DNA of 6,487 bases from Gammaproteobacteria bacterium. GTDB taxonomy: Bacteria; Pseudomonadota; Gammaproteobacteria; SZUA-229. The notes beneath the pieces are model-generated. The model did no database searches. It saw only the letters and a list, made by a program, of their open reading frames with translations, and was not told the DNA's origin. This document shows positions 1 to 6,483 of this stretch, in pieces (positions within the stretch are counted from its first letter, which is position 1; each line of letters begins with the position of its first letter). The translations under genes and the position numbers were made by a program. The stretch lies in the NCBI GenBank assembly GCA_030641945.1, contig DAOWLL010000104.1, forward strand, positions 1 through 6,487, in the 5' to 3' direction.

Positions 1-1005
1 GACACCGGTCAGGACACGGTAAGCGTGCGTACTGCCGATGCCGTTGGCCGCAGTGTATACATCGTTGATGCCGATACGGGTGCACTATTGTGGCGAGCAG
101 GCCCCGATGCCGGCGCTGACCTTCAACTGACCGACATGCAGTACAGTATCCCGGGACGTATCAAGCCGGTCGATGTTGACAGTAACGGCTATGTCGACCA
201 GCTCTACTTCGGCGATATGGGCGGCCAGTTGTGGCGTATCGACATAGAAGAAAGTGATACTTCATCGAATCTGAGCACCTTGATCAGAGGTGGCCGTATT
301 GCAGACTTTGCGCTCGATGCTTCGGATATCGATACCCGCCGTTTCTACTATCCGCCGGATGTGGCCCTGATTATCGAAAGCGGCCAGGCGCCGTATTTGT
401 CGATTGTTGCGGCATCGGGCTATCGTGCACATCCGCTGAACCAGACCATTCGGGACCGTATGTACATGATGCGCATGGATAACATCTACAGTGCACCACC
501 TGTATACACAACCATCACCGAAGTCGATTTGTTAGATACCACGGATAATGCCATCGGCGAGGGTTCGACTGCACAGAAAGCGGCAGCGGTAACCAATCTC
601 GGAAACGCAGAGGGCTGGTACATTACTTTTAGTGAGCTTGATGGCTCGTTTATCGGTGAGAAGGCCCTGTCAGAGCCGCTGATTATCGGCGGCATAGGCC
701 TGGTTACGACCTATGTACCGGAAGATCTTAATCCAAATGCGTCATCCTGTGTGCCCAAGGCAGGTACCGGTATCATCTATTACGTCAATGTGACTGATGG
801 AACACCGACCTTCAATATTTCAGGTACCGTCGACAAGACACGCGAGGACCGTAAGGAATATCTGAAACGCGGCGGTATCCCGCCATCGCCTTCTGTCATT
901 ATTACCGAAGGCGGTACGCCGACGCTGTGTATTGGTACAGAGTGTGGTTCAGCCAATATGAACCTTAGTCTGCAGAAGATGTACTGGTACGAAATCGAAC
1001 AATAA
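1..1005 (+). CDS. pilY1: PilY1, type IV pilus tip-associated adhesin/assembly factor, C-terminal part (5' truncated by window edge)
   Basis: The reading frame is open from base 1 and ends at TAA 1003-1005, giving 334 residues; the N-terminal part and start lie outside the window. PilY1 family proteins are exported, associate with the type IV pilus tip and minor pilins, and influence pilus extension/retraction and adhesion. Visible here: a beta-propeller-like strand (YIVDADTGALLW, residues 20-31); a calcium-binding loop of the form DxDxNGxxD (D58, D60, N62, D66; bases 172-198) followed by LYFGDMGGQLWRIDI; the family segment RRFYYPPDVALI with RDRMYMMR (about 113-158); and the tail GEKALSEP...TTYVP...CVP...GIIYYV (about 219-262) ending in YWYEIEQ. 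Cysteines lie at 250, 310 and 315. In P. aeruginosa an equivalent loop binds Ca2+ and controls retraction; that this one does so is inferred. The gene precedes pilE by 41 bases and is probably co-transcribed with it. A GTG at base 25 is in frame but is not a real start. Confidence 0.93.
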   Translation, partial: DTGQDTVSVRTADAVGRSVYIVDADTGALLWRAGPDAGADLQLTDMQYSIPGRIKPVDVDSNGYVDQLYFGDMGGQLWRIDIEESDTSSNLSTLIRGGRIADFALDASDIDTRRFYYPPDVALIIESGQAPYLSIVAASGYRAHPLNQTIRDRMYMMRMDNIYSAPPVYTTITEVDLLDTTDNAIGEGSTAQKAAAVTNLGNAEGWYITFSELDGSFIGEKALSEPLIIGGIGLVTTYVPEDLNPNASSCVPKAGTGIIYYVNVTDGTPTFNISGTVDKTREDRKEYLKRGGIPPSPSVIITEGGTPTLCIGTECGSANMNLSLQKMYWYEIEQ

Positions 1006-1009
1006 GCAT

Positions 1010-1037
1010 ATAACGATAAACACATAACTATAAACAG
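1010..1037 (+). repeat. Short tandem repeat, two 14-base units, upstream of pilE
   Basis: Bases 1010-1023 (ATAACGATAAACAC) and 1024-1037 (ATAACTATAAACAG) match at 12 of 14 positions, and each unit itself has a loose 7-base period. They fill most of the 41-base gap between pilY1 and pilE. The second unit runs into the AGGA (1036-1039) that probably serves as the pilE ribosome binding site, 7 bases before the ATG. The region is very AT-rich and contains TATAA-like strings, but I cannot distinguish a promoter from composition. Confidence 0.5.
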
Positions 1038-1046
1038 GACACTGTT

Positions 1047-1442
1047 ATGAACAACAAAGGTTTTTCTCTGATTGAGCTGATGATCGTACTGGCGATCATC
1101 GGCGTCCTCGGTGCAATTGCATATCCCAGCTATGACAGCTACATGAAAAAGAGCCGTCGTTCAGATGCAAAAGTCGCTTTGCAGGGGATGGCTGACAGGC
1201 AGGAGCGCTTTTATTTGCAGAACAATACCTATACCACTAACACTGTAAATGTTGGCGGTACAGGCACCGATAAAAACTACTACGCACTGTCGATCGCTTC
1301 AGCTGACGTGAATGGTTTTGCTTTAACGGCTACCGCAGTTGCCGGTGGCCCACAGGCTAATGACACGACAACGAATCAAGGCGACTGTACCGTACTGCAG
1401 TTGACAGCAGCCGGTGCCAAGACGCCGAATCCCTGCTGGTAA
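1047..1442 (+). CDS. pilE: Type IV minor pilin PilE (prepilin)
   Basis: 131 residues with a typical class III prepilin leader, MNNKG, cut by prepilin peptidase PilD before F6. The mature protein starts [20 protein letters not shown], with Glu at mature position 5, followed by AYPSY and the usual amphipathic N-terminal helix. The globular part has the expected YALSI strand (about residues 79-83). Two cysteines, C114 and C130, would close the C-terminal disulfide (D-region) loop, and the protein ends in NPCW. The ATG is preceded by AGGA at 1036-1039 with 7-base spacing. Minor pilins of this group sit in the inner membrane before assembly and help prime pilus formation, together with PilY1. Placement directly after pilY1 and convergent with ispH fits PilE of the fimU-pilV-pilW-pilX-pilY1-pilE cluster better than a major pilin. 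The exact minor-pilin name is inferred from context; the pilin family itself is certain. Confidence 0.93.
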   Translation: MNNKGFSLIELMIVLAIIGVLGAIAYPSYDSYMKKSRRSDAKVALQGMADRQERFYLQNNTYTTNTVNVGGTGTDKNYYALSIASADVNGFALTATAVAGGPQANDTTTNQGDCTVLQLTAAGAKTPNPCW

Positions 1443-1458
1443 GATAAAGATTTGTTTT

Positions 1459-1492
1459 AACGCAGAGGCGCAAAGACGCAGAGGACGCAAAG
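1459..1492 (+). repeat. Left arm of 34-bp inverted repeat
   Basis: The arm begins AACGCAGAGGCGCAAAG and is built from two near-identical units: 1460-1475 (ACGCAGAGG + CGCAAAG) and 1476-1492 (ACGCAGAGG + ACGCAAAG), which differ by a single inserted A at 1485. It is the reverse complement of 1627-1660 with mismatches only at 1480, 1481, 1484 and 1490. It starts 16 bases after the pilE stop codon, so pilE transcripts would contain it. Confidence 0.85.
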
Positions 1493-1524
1493 TTTTATAT
1501 TTTGTTAAGAGACCAGAATTGTAA

Positions 1525-1542
1525 TGTATCCACAGGGATACA
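1525..1542 (+). other. Perfect 7-bp hairpin inside the intergenic element
   Basis: TGTATCC (1525-1531) and GGATACA (1536-1542) pair perfectly around the loop ACAG, followed by AGGCTTTTG. The stem is only moderately GC-rich and the T run is short (four), so it is a weak candidate for a rho-independent terminator of pilE, 83 bases after its stop. It may be chance. Confidence 0.3.
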
Positions 1543-1626
1543 AGGCTTTTGCAAATTATTGGTGATATTTATAGATAGTCAGCCAGCGCGCCATCCGATA
1601 TTTCCTGGAAACAAACAATAATCTTT

Positions 1627-1660
1627 CTCTGCGTTCTTGGCGTCTTTGCGCCTCTGCGTT
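1627..1660 (-). repeat. Right arm of 34-bp inverted repeat
   Basis: Read on the - strand this arm begins AACGCAGAGGCGCAAAG, identical to the outer 21 bases of the left arm, and then diverges slightly (30/34 matches overall). It lies 39 bases beyond the ispH stop codon, so read-through from the ispH operon would transcribe it. RNA spanning both arms could fold into a long stem with a loop of about 134 bases. Confidence 0.85.
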
Positions 1661-1699
1661 GAAATTAGATTCAGTCCCGGCTAAGGTTAGAAGCAGAAA

Positions 1700-2638
1700 T
1701 CACCTTAATTCCCTGGGCAGCTGGAAACTGACGTTTTCAGTCTGCCCGCCGTTCTGGATCACGCGGGCGCCGTATAATTTTTCAAGCTTGCCGATCACGT
1801 CCTGTACCAGGACTTCAGGTGCGGAAGCACCGGCAGTCACACCGACTGCAGCGACCGCTTCCAGCCATCCAGTTTTAATGTCGTCGGCGCCATCGATTAG
1901 ATAAGCAGCCACCCCCTGTTTTTCTGCCAGTTCACGCAGGCGGTTGGAGTTGGAGCTGTTGGTTGAGCCCAGTACCAGTAAAACATCGACATGTTTTGCC
2001 AGTTCACGTACGGCATCCTGCCTGTTCTGTGTTGCATAACAGATGTCGTCTTTACGCGGCCCCGTAATATCCGGAAATTTTTCGCGTAGCCTGTCGATGA
2101 TCAACTCGGTGTCATCAACAGATAGCGTGGTTTGTGTGACATAGGCCAGGCTTTGCGGATTATTGACTTCAAGCTGCTCGATGTCATCGATTGTTTCTAC
2201 CAGATAAATATTACCGCCTTGCAGCGGGTCATACTGACCCAGTGTGCCTTCAACTTCTGGATGACCGGCATGACCGATGAGAATGACTTCTTCGGCGGCC
2301 TTCGCGTGTCGTGCTACTTCAAGGTGAACTTTAGTTACCAGGGGGCAGGTGGCATCAAACACTTTTAACTGCCTTTGTTCCGCCTGCTTACGTACCTGTT
2401 GGGAAACGCCGTGTGCGCTGAAAATTACAGTTGCACCGTCAGGTATCTCATCGAGCTCTTCGACGAAGATGGCGCCTTTGCCTGCAAGATCATCTACCAC
2501 GTAACGGTTGTGCACAACTTCATGGCGTACATAGACCGGGGCGCCGAAAATCTGCAGTGCACGCTCGACGATATCGATGGCGCGGTCGACACCGGCACAA
2601 AAACCACGTGGGTTGGCAAGGTAGATTTCTATCGTCAC
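1700..2638 (-). CDS. ispH: 4-hydroxy-3-methylbut-2-enyl diphosphate reductase IspH (LytB)
   Basis: 312 residues. IspH catalyses the last step of the MEP (non-mevalonate) isoprenoid pathway in the cytoplasm, reducing HMBPP to IPP and DMAPP with an oxygen-sensitive iron-sulfur cluster. The three cluster cysteines are present: C14 (ANPRGFCAG), C98 (FDATCPLV) and C200 (KDDICYAT). Substrate-binding residues known for the family are also visible: H43 (EVVHN), H76 (SAHGV), H126 and the proposed proton-donor E128 ([10 protein letters not shown]), the [10 protein letters not shown] segment (168-177), the SSNSN loop (228-232), and AGASAPE near 269-275. The start is a GTG (2636-2638) whose last bases overlap the fkpB stop codon (GTGA, 4-base overlap). 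There is no clear Shine-Dalgarno, which points to translational coupling. The N-terminus aligns closely with E. coli IspH, so this start is well supported. It is the last gene of the - strand block, and no terminator is obvious apart from the inverted repeat downstream. Confidence 0.98.
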   Translation of the reverse strand: MTIEIYLANPRGFCAGVDRAIDIVERALQIFGAPVYVRHEVVHNRYVVDDLAGKGAIFVEELDEIPDGATVIFSAHGVSQQVRKQAEQRQLKVFDATCPLVTKVHLEVARHAKAAEEVILIGHAGHPEVEGTLGQYDPLQGGNIYLVETIDDIEQLEVNNPQSLAYVTQTTLSVDDTELIIDRLREKFPDITGPRKDDICYATQNRQDAVRELAKHVDVLLVLGSTNSSNSNRLRELAEKQGVAAYLIDGADDIKTGWLEAVAAVGVTAGASAPEVLVQDVIGKLEKLYGARVIQNGGQTENVSFQLPRELR

Positions 2639-3093
2639 TGGTTGGTTATGGTTGCGTGGGCGTTATTGATAGCGAGAATTTCAACGGTAAATACCAGCGG
2701 CTGACCAGCCAGTGGATGGTTGAAATCAACTTCGGCTTTGTCGGCCTTAACAGAAAGTACAGTACCGAGAATATCTTCCCTGTTAGATGTTTCAAATTCA
2801 AACACCAGCCCGCTTTCCGGTTTGAGGTCATCTGGAAAATCGGATATTGGCATCATGTGAATGTTATCTTCATCTCGCAGTCCGAAGCCCTGTTCAGGCG
2901 TCAGCATGAGTGTCTGCCTGTCGCCTGTTTCAAGACCATAAAGTGCAAGTTCCATGCCCTCGGTCAATACACCGGAACCCATGCCGATTTCTACAGGTTC
3001 GTCGCCAAAGCTGCTTTCAATTTCAGTTCCATTGGTCAGTGATATGCTGTAGTGCATAAGCAGCAAACTGTGCATGTCGATTTTTTCATTCAT
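2635..3093 (-). CDS. fkpB: FKBP-type peptidyl-prolyl cis-trans isomerase, SlpA/FkpB type
   Basis: 152 residues, close to E. coli FkpB (149). Members are cytoplasmic prolyl isomerases with a chaperone domain inserted in the flap of the FKBP fold. The order seen is: first FKBP half, about residues 9-72 ([33 protein letters not shown]); the insert-in-flap segment, about 73-122; and the second half with the family signature DFNHPLAGQ (123-131) followed by VFTVEIL. The histidine/cysteine-rich metal-binding tail of SlyD is absent, which favours FkpB/SlpA over SlyD. The ATG (3091-3093) lies inside the end of lspA (8-base overlap), and only a weak AAGA precedes it. An in-frame ATG at residue 7 is possible but less favoured. 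Position between lspA and ispH is the same as in E. coli and Pseudomonas. The cellular substrate is unknown. Confidence 0.94.
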   Translation of the reverse strand: MNEKIDMHSLLLMHYSISLTNGTEIESSFGDEPVEIGMGSGVLTEGMELALYGLETGDRQTLMLTPEQGFGLRDEDNIHMMPISDFPDDLKPESGLVFEFETSNREDILGTVLSVKADKAEVDFNHPLAGQPLVFTVEILAINNAHATITNQ

Positions 3094-3610
3094 GCGATCT
3101 TTTTAAACATGGTTCATTGTTTGTAAATATATCTACTATCAGCAGGCCGGCGCCGAGAGAGATGGCGGAATCAGCGATATTGAAAGCAGGCCAGTGCCAG
3201 TGTTCATAATACACGTCTATAAAATCGATAACGTAGCCAAACAGACTGCGGTCAATCAGGTTGCCGATCGCGCCGCCGAGTATCAATGCCAGGCCCCAGG
3301 CGAGGGTTGCTCTTTTTGGATCTACATTGCGTAAGCAGTGAGCAATTGCAATGCTGACAACGATGGATATGCCCATAAAGAACCAGCGCTGCCAGCCGCC
3401 GGCATTGCTGAGAAAGCTGAATGCAGCACCCTTGTTATAGCATAGCGTCATGTTCAAACCTGGGATTACTTCGACAGGTACGCGGAGGTAGAGATTACTG
3501 TCGGCAATGTATTTTGTGATCTGGTCGAGGACAATAATCAGACCGCTGATCCAGAACCAGTTCATTCTGATCTCAGGCTCCCTGTTTTGCGGCCATGTTT
3601 GTTTTGTCAT
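3086..3610 (-). CDS. lspA: Lipoprotein signal peptidase (signal peptidase II), LspA
   Basis: 174 residues. LspA is an inner-membrane aspartyl protease that removes the signal peptide from diacylglyceryl-modified prolipoproteins. The catalytic aspartates are D129 (GYVIDF) and D147 (FNIADSA), corresponding to D124 and D143 of the P. aeruginosa enzyme. Other family blocks are LDQITK (28-33), YNKGAAFSFL (58-67), GGWQRWFF (71-78) and GGAIGNLIDR (112-121). Four hydrophobic segments fit the known topology: about 18-35, 75-94, 102-120 and 143-163. The ATG (3608-3610) overlaps the ileS stop by one base (TAATG), suggesting coupled translation. A second ATG at residue 16 (3563-3565) has a GAG-containing stretch just upstream and would give 159 residues. 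Both lengths are acceptable for the family, so the start is not settled. The 3' end overlaps fkpB by 8 bases. Confidence 0.97.
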   Translation of the reverse strand: MTKQTWPQNREPEIRMNWFWISGLIIVLDQITKYIADSNLYLRVPVEVIPGLNMTLCYNKGAAFSFLSNAGGWQRWFFMGISIVVSIAIAHCLRNVDPKRATLAWGLALILGGAIGNLIDRSLFGYVIDFIDVYYEHWHWPAFNIADSAISLGAGLLIVDIFTNNEPCLKRSHE

Positions 3611-6441
3611 TACGCATAACGTCGGGCCTCGCCATCGCCGTCAACATTCTCGATACAGCGTCCGCATAATTCGGGATGTTGTTTGTGTTTGCCAACATCT
3701 GCACGATGGTGCCAGCAGCGCACGCATTTATCATGTGCTGAAGCCTCGGCCTTGATGTACAGGGTATCACCGTTGCCCAGTTTGGCTTCAATAGCTGAAT
3801 TCGGTTTGGCGTCCGTTGAGCCGGTCTGTGCTTCCGATGTGATCATGACAAAGCGCAGTTCATCTTCCAGTATGCCCAGGTTCTGCTGCAGCCCACCGTT
3901 GCAGTATATGGTGACTTCAGCATCGAGCGACGAACCGATCTTGTTATCAACACGCAGGCTCTCCAGCTGTTTGCTCACAGCCGAGCGTGTTTCCAGCAAT
4001 TGTTGCCAGAAATCCATGTTCATGGACTCATCTTTATCCAGTTCAAACAAGCCCTGGTACCAGTTTTCCAGTTGTACTGATTCGCCGTGTTCGCCCGGCA
4101 TCTGCTGCCAGATTTCATCGGCAGTAAAGCTCAGTATCGGCGCCAGCCAGCGGCACATGGCTTCGGCAATATGAAACAACGCGGTTTGTGCTGAGCGTCT
4201 TGCCACGCTGTCCGCTTGGGTGGTGTATTGCCTGTCCTTGATGATATCGAGATAGAAGCCGCCCATGTCAACGGCACAGAAGTTATGCAGTTTCTGGTAA
4301 ATAATATGAAAGTTGTAATCCTGGTAGGCTTCGATGATCTGCTGTTGCAATTGATGCGCACGTGCGACCGCCCAGCGGTCCAGCGACAGCATCTCATTGT
4401 TATCGAGCATGTGCCTGGCCGGATCAAAACCGTTCAGGTTGGCGAGCAGAAAGCGCACTGTGTTGCGGATGCGGCGATAGGTGTCAGCGGTCCGCTTGAG
4501 GATTTCATCCGATACGGTCATTTCAGCACTGTAGTCTGCACCGGCAACCCAGAGACGAAGAATATCCGCGCCCAGCGATTTCATGATTTTTTGCGGCGCG
4601 ACAACATTGCCCAGTGACTTGGACATCTTGCGGCCATTGGCATCGACAGTAAATCCATGGGTGAGCACACTGCGGTAGGGCGCTGTGCCGTTCATCGCAA
4701 CCGACGTCAGCAAAGATGACTGGAACCAGCCGCGGTGCTGGTCAGAACCTTCAAGATACAGGTCAGCCGGGAAAGGCATGCTTTCATGCTGGCCGAGTAC
4801 GCAGGCGTGGGTCACGCCGGAGTCAAACCAGACGTCCAGCGTGTCGCTGGTTTTCTCATAATGCTCAGCATCATCACCGAGCAGTTCTGAGGCGTCGAGT
4901 TCAAACCAGGCGTCGATGTCATGCTGTTCGATGCGCTGTGCAATTTGCTCAATCAGCGCACTGGTGTCCGGGTGCAGTTCACCGCTTTCCCTGTGCACGA
5001 ACAAGGTGATCGGTACGCCCCAGGTGCGCTGCCTGGAAATACACCAGTCGGGACGGCCGCTGACCATGCCCTCGATGCGCGCCTGTCCCCAGTCGGGTAT
5101 CCAGTTCGTTTCCTTAATGGCTTTTTCGGCATCGGTGCGCAGGCCTTGCTGGTCCATGCTGATGAACCACTGTGGTGTTGCGCGGAAGATGATCGGGGTT
5201 TTATGGCGCCAGCAATGCGGATAGCTGTGCTTCATTTTTGCCAGTTTCAGCAGCACGCCGTTTTTCTCCAGCGTTTCCAGTATGGCGGCGTTGGCCTTGT
5301 TTACATGCATGCCGGCAAACAGTTCGGTATCCGGCAGGAACACGCCGTCACTGCCAACCGGGTTGTACACTTCCAGCCCGTAACGGCTGCCAACGATGAA
5401 GTCGTCCTGGCCGTGGCCGGGGGCCGTGTGCACTGCACCGGTACCGGCTTCGGTAGTGACGTGATCGCCAAGAATGATGGGCACCGTGCGGTCGTAGAGC
5501 GGATGCTGCAGCTGCAGGTGCTCCAGCTGATGGCCCTTGCATGCACCGAGTACGCGATGCTGTTCGAACCCGTAGCGTTGCAGGGCGCTTTCGGCCAACG
5601 TGGTTTCGAGCAGTATTCTTGCCGGGCCGTTACTGGTCTGTATCTGTATCAACTGGTAGCTCAGGTCCGGGTGCAGCGACACAGCCATGTTGGCTGGCAG
5701 TGTCCACGGCGTCGTGGTCCAGATCACCACGGCGACAGGGCCTTCGCCTTGAGCATCTATGCCGGCCGCTGCCAGGAAAGCGGCTTCATCGGCAGCCTTG
5801 AACATGACGTCGATCGCGGGCGATTCCTTGTCCTGGTACTCGACCTCGGCTTCAGCCAGTGCTGAACCGCAATCCAGGCACCAGTGCACGGGCTTGCTGC
5901 CCTTGTGCAGGTGCCCCTTGTCGATGATCTTGCCCAGCGAGCGCACGATATTGGCCTCGAATACGGGGTCCATCGTCAGGTAGGGGTCGTCCCAGTCACC
6001 CAGTACACCGAGGCGCTTGAAGTCCTCGCGCTGGCCATCTACCTGCTTGCGGGCATATTCGCGGCATTTCTGCCGAAAGGTCCTGGCATCCACCTTGTCA
6101 CCGGCCTTGCCGACCTTCTTTTCCACCATCAGCTCGATGGGCAGACCGTGGCAGTCCCAGCCCGGGATGTAACGCGCATCAAAGCCGTCGATGGTGCGGC
6201 TTTTAACAATAATGTCTTTCAGAATCTTGTTGACGGCGTGGCCGATATGAATGTCGCCATTGGCATAGGGTGGGCCATCGTGCAGCACAAAAGTCGGGCG
6301 GCCCCTGGATTGTTGCCTGATCTTCTTATACAGATCGATCTTGTTCCAGGCTTTCAGCATCTCCGGCTCGCGTTGAGCCAGGTTGCCGCGCATCGGGAAA
6401 TCGGTATGAGGCAGGTTCAGGGTGCTCTTGTAATCAGCCAT
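3610..6441 (-). CDS. ileS: Isoleucyl-tRNA synthetase IleRS (bacterial type 1)
   Basis: 943 residues from the ATG at 6439-6441 (E. coli enzyme 938). The enzyme charges tRNA-Ile in the cytoplasm and edits misactivated valine. In order: class I signature HIGH (65-68, in [13 protein letters not shown]); the CP1 editing domain, including [11 protein letters not shown] (241-251) and [16 protein letters not shown] (333-348); the conserved block WFDSG...[17 protein letters not shown] (538-577); KMSKS (605-609); the helical anticodon-binding domain (about 650-830); and a C-terminal zinc finger with C906, C909, C926 and C929. The HIGH form (rather than HYGH) and the zinc finger mark the ordinary bacterial type, not the mupirocin-resistant type 2. 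A TTG nine bases further upstream (6450) is in frame, but the ATG start [11 protein letters not shown] matches known IleRS N-termini and is preferred. No Shine-Dalgarno is visible. The gene heads the lspA-fkpB-ispH chain and overlaps lspA by one base. Confidence 0.98.
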   Translation of the reverse strand: MADYKSTLNLPHTDFPMRGNLAQREPEMLKAWNKIDLYKKIRQQSRGRPTFVLHDGPPYANGDIHIGHAVNKILKDIIVKSRTIDGFDARYIPGWDCHGLPIELMVEKKVGKAGDKVDARTFRQKCREYARKQVDGQREDFKRLGVLGDWDDPYLTMDPVFEANIVRSLGKIIDKGHLHKGSKPVHWCLDCGSALAEAEVEYQDKESPAIDVMFKAADEAAFLAAAGIDAQGEGPVAVVIWTTTPWTLPANMAVSLHPDLSYQLIQIQTSNGPARILLETTLAESALQRYGFEQHRVLGACKGHQLEHLQLQHPLYDRTVPIILGDHVTTEAGTGAVHTAPGHGQDDFIVGSRYGLEVYNPVGSDGVFLPDTELFAGMHVNKANAAILETLEKNGVLLKLAKMKHSYPHCWRHKTPIIFRATPQWFISMDQQGLRTDAEKAIKETNWIPDWGQARIEGMVSGRPDWCISRQRTWGVPITLFVHRESGELHPDTSALIEQIAQRIEQHDIDAWFELDASELLGDDAEHYEKTSDTLDVWFDSGVTHACVLGQHESMPFPADLYLEGSDQHRGWFQSSLLTSVAMNGTAPYRSVLTHGFTVDANGRKMSKSLGNVVAPQKIMKSLGADILRLWVAGADYSAEMTVSDEILKRTADTYRRIRNTVRFLLANLNGFDPARHMLDNNEMLSLDRWAVARAHQLQQQIIEAYQDYNFHIIYQKLHNFCAVDMGGFYLDIIKDRQYTTQADSVARRSAQTALFHIAEAMCRWLAPILSFTADEIWQQMPGEHGESVQLENWYQGLFELDKDESMNMDFWQQLLETRSAVSKQLESLRVDNKIGSSLDAEVTIYCNGGLQQNLGILEDELRFVMITSEAQTGSTDAKPNSAIEAKLGNGDTLYIKAEASAHDKCVRCWHHRADVGKHKQHPELCGRCIENVDGDGEARRYA

Positions 6442-6483
6442 GTCAGTCAATCAGTTAACAGTTAATAGTGAACAGTGAATAAT
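6441..6483. repeat. Degenerate 7-base tandem repeat abutting the ileS start codon
   Basis: On the + strand, units of about 7 bases ending in AGT follow one another: TAACAGT (6456-6462), TAATAGT (6463-6469) and GAACAGT (6470-6476). They are flanked by degenerate units TGTCAGT (6441-6447), an 8-base CAATCAGT (6448-6455) and GAATAAT (6477-6483). The consensus is (T/G)AA(C/T)AGT, or ACTRTTM on the ileS strand. The tract fills the visible sequence upstream of ileS and may continue past the window edge. It contains no clear promoter or ribosome binding site, and the upstream gene is not in view. Confidence 0.65.

Larger units (their letters stand above)
1448..1671. mobile_element. Candidate short non-autonomous element (MITE-like) in the convergent pilE-ispH gap
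   Basis: The gap between the pilE and ispH stop codons (1443-1699, 257 bases) has no gene. It is dominated by an inverted repeat: arm 1459-1492 pairs with arm 1627-1660 at 30 of 34 positions without gaps, and the outer 21 positions are perfect. About 134 bases separate the arms, with no ORF longer than a few codons. Outside the arms, AGATT occurs at 1448-1452 and again at 1667-1671, each exactly 6 bases from the arm end, which could be a 5-bp target-site duplication. No transposase gene is present. Arm sequences of this kind (ACGCAGAGG/CGCAAAG units) resemble dispersed repeats I recall from many environmental bacterial genomes; that is recollection, not a search result. Alternatively it is simply a large bidirectional terminator-like structure. 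Confidence 0.45.

Noticed and set aside
1524..1565. Tiny open frame in the intergenic element (ATG TAT CCA ... TGG TGA, 13 codons)
   Set aside because: It is too short, has no ribosome binding site, and overlaps the small hairpin. There is no reason to call it a gene.
1682..1707. TAAGGT/ACCTTA 6-bp stem at the ispH stop as a terminator
   Set aside because: It is a short AT-rich stem with a 14-base loop and no T run on the - strand downstream, so it is not distinguishable from chance.
2431..3042. + strand open frame (203 codons) across ispH and fkpB
   Set aside because: It is antisense to two well-identified genes and spans their junction. Its translation is rich in Arg/His without any domain, as expected of a shadow.
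2635..3093. Annotation of the FKBP gene as slyD
   Set aside because: The metal-binding His/Cys-rich C-terminal tail of SlyD is absent, and the position between lspA and ispH is that of fkpB.
4921..5865. Long + strand open frame (314 codons) opposite ileS
   Set aside because: It lies wholly antisense to well-conserved IleRS sequence, has no recognisable domain, and has the low-complexity composition expected of a shadow frame. The other + strand frames inside ileS (such as 5884-6465) are rejected for the same reason.
3610..6441. Possibility of a mupirocin-resistant type 2 IleRS
   Set aside because: The HIGH signature, the C-terminal CxxC...CxxC zinc finger and the overall length match the ordinary bacterial type 1 enzyme.
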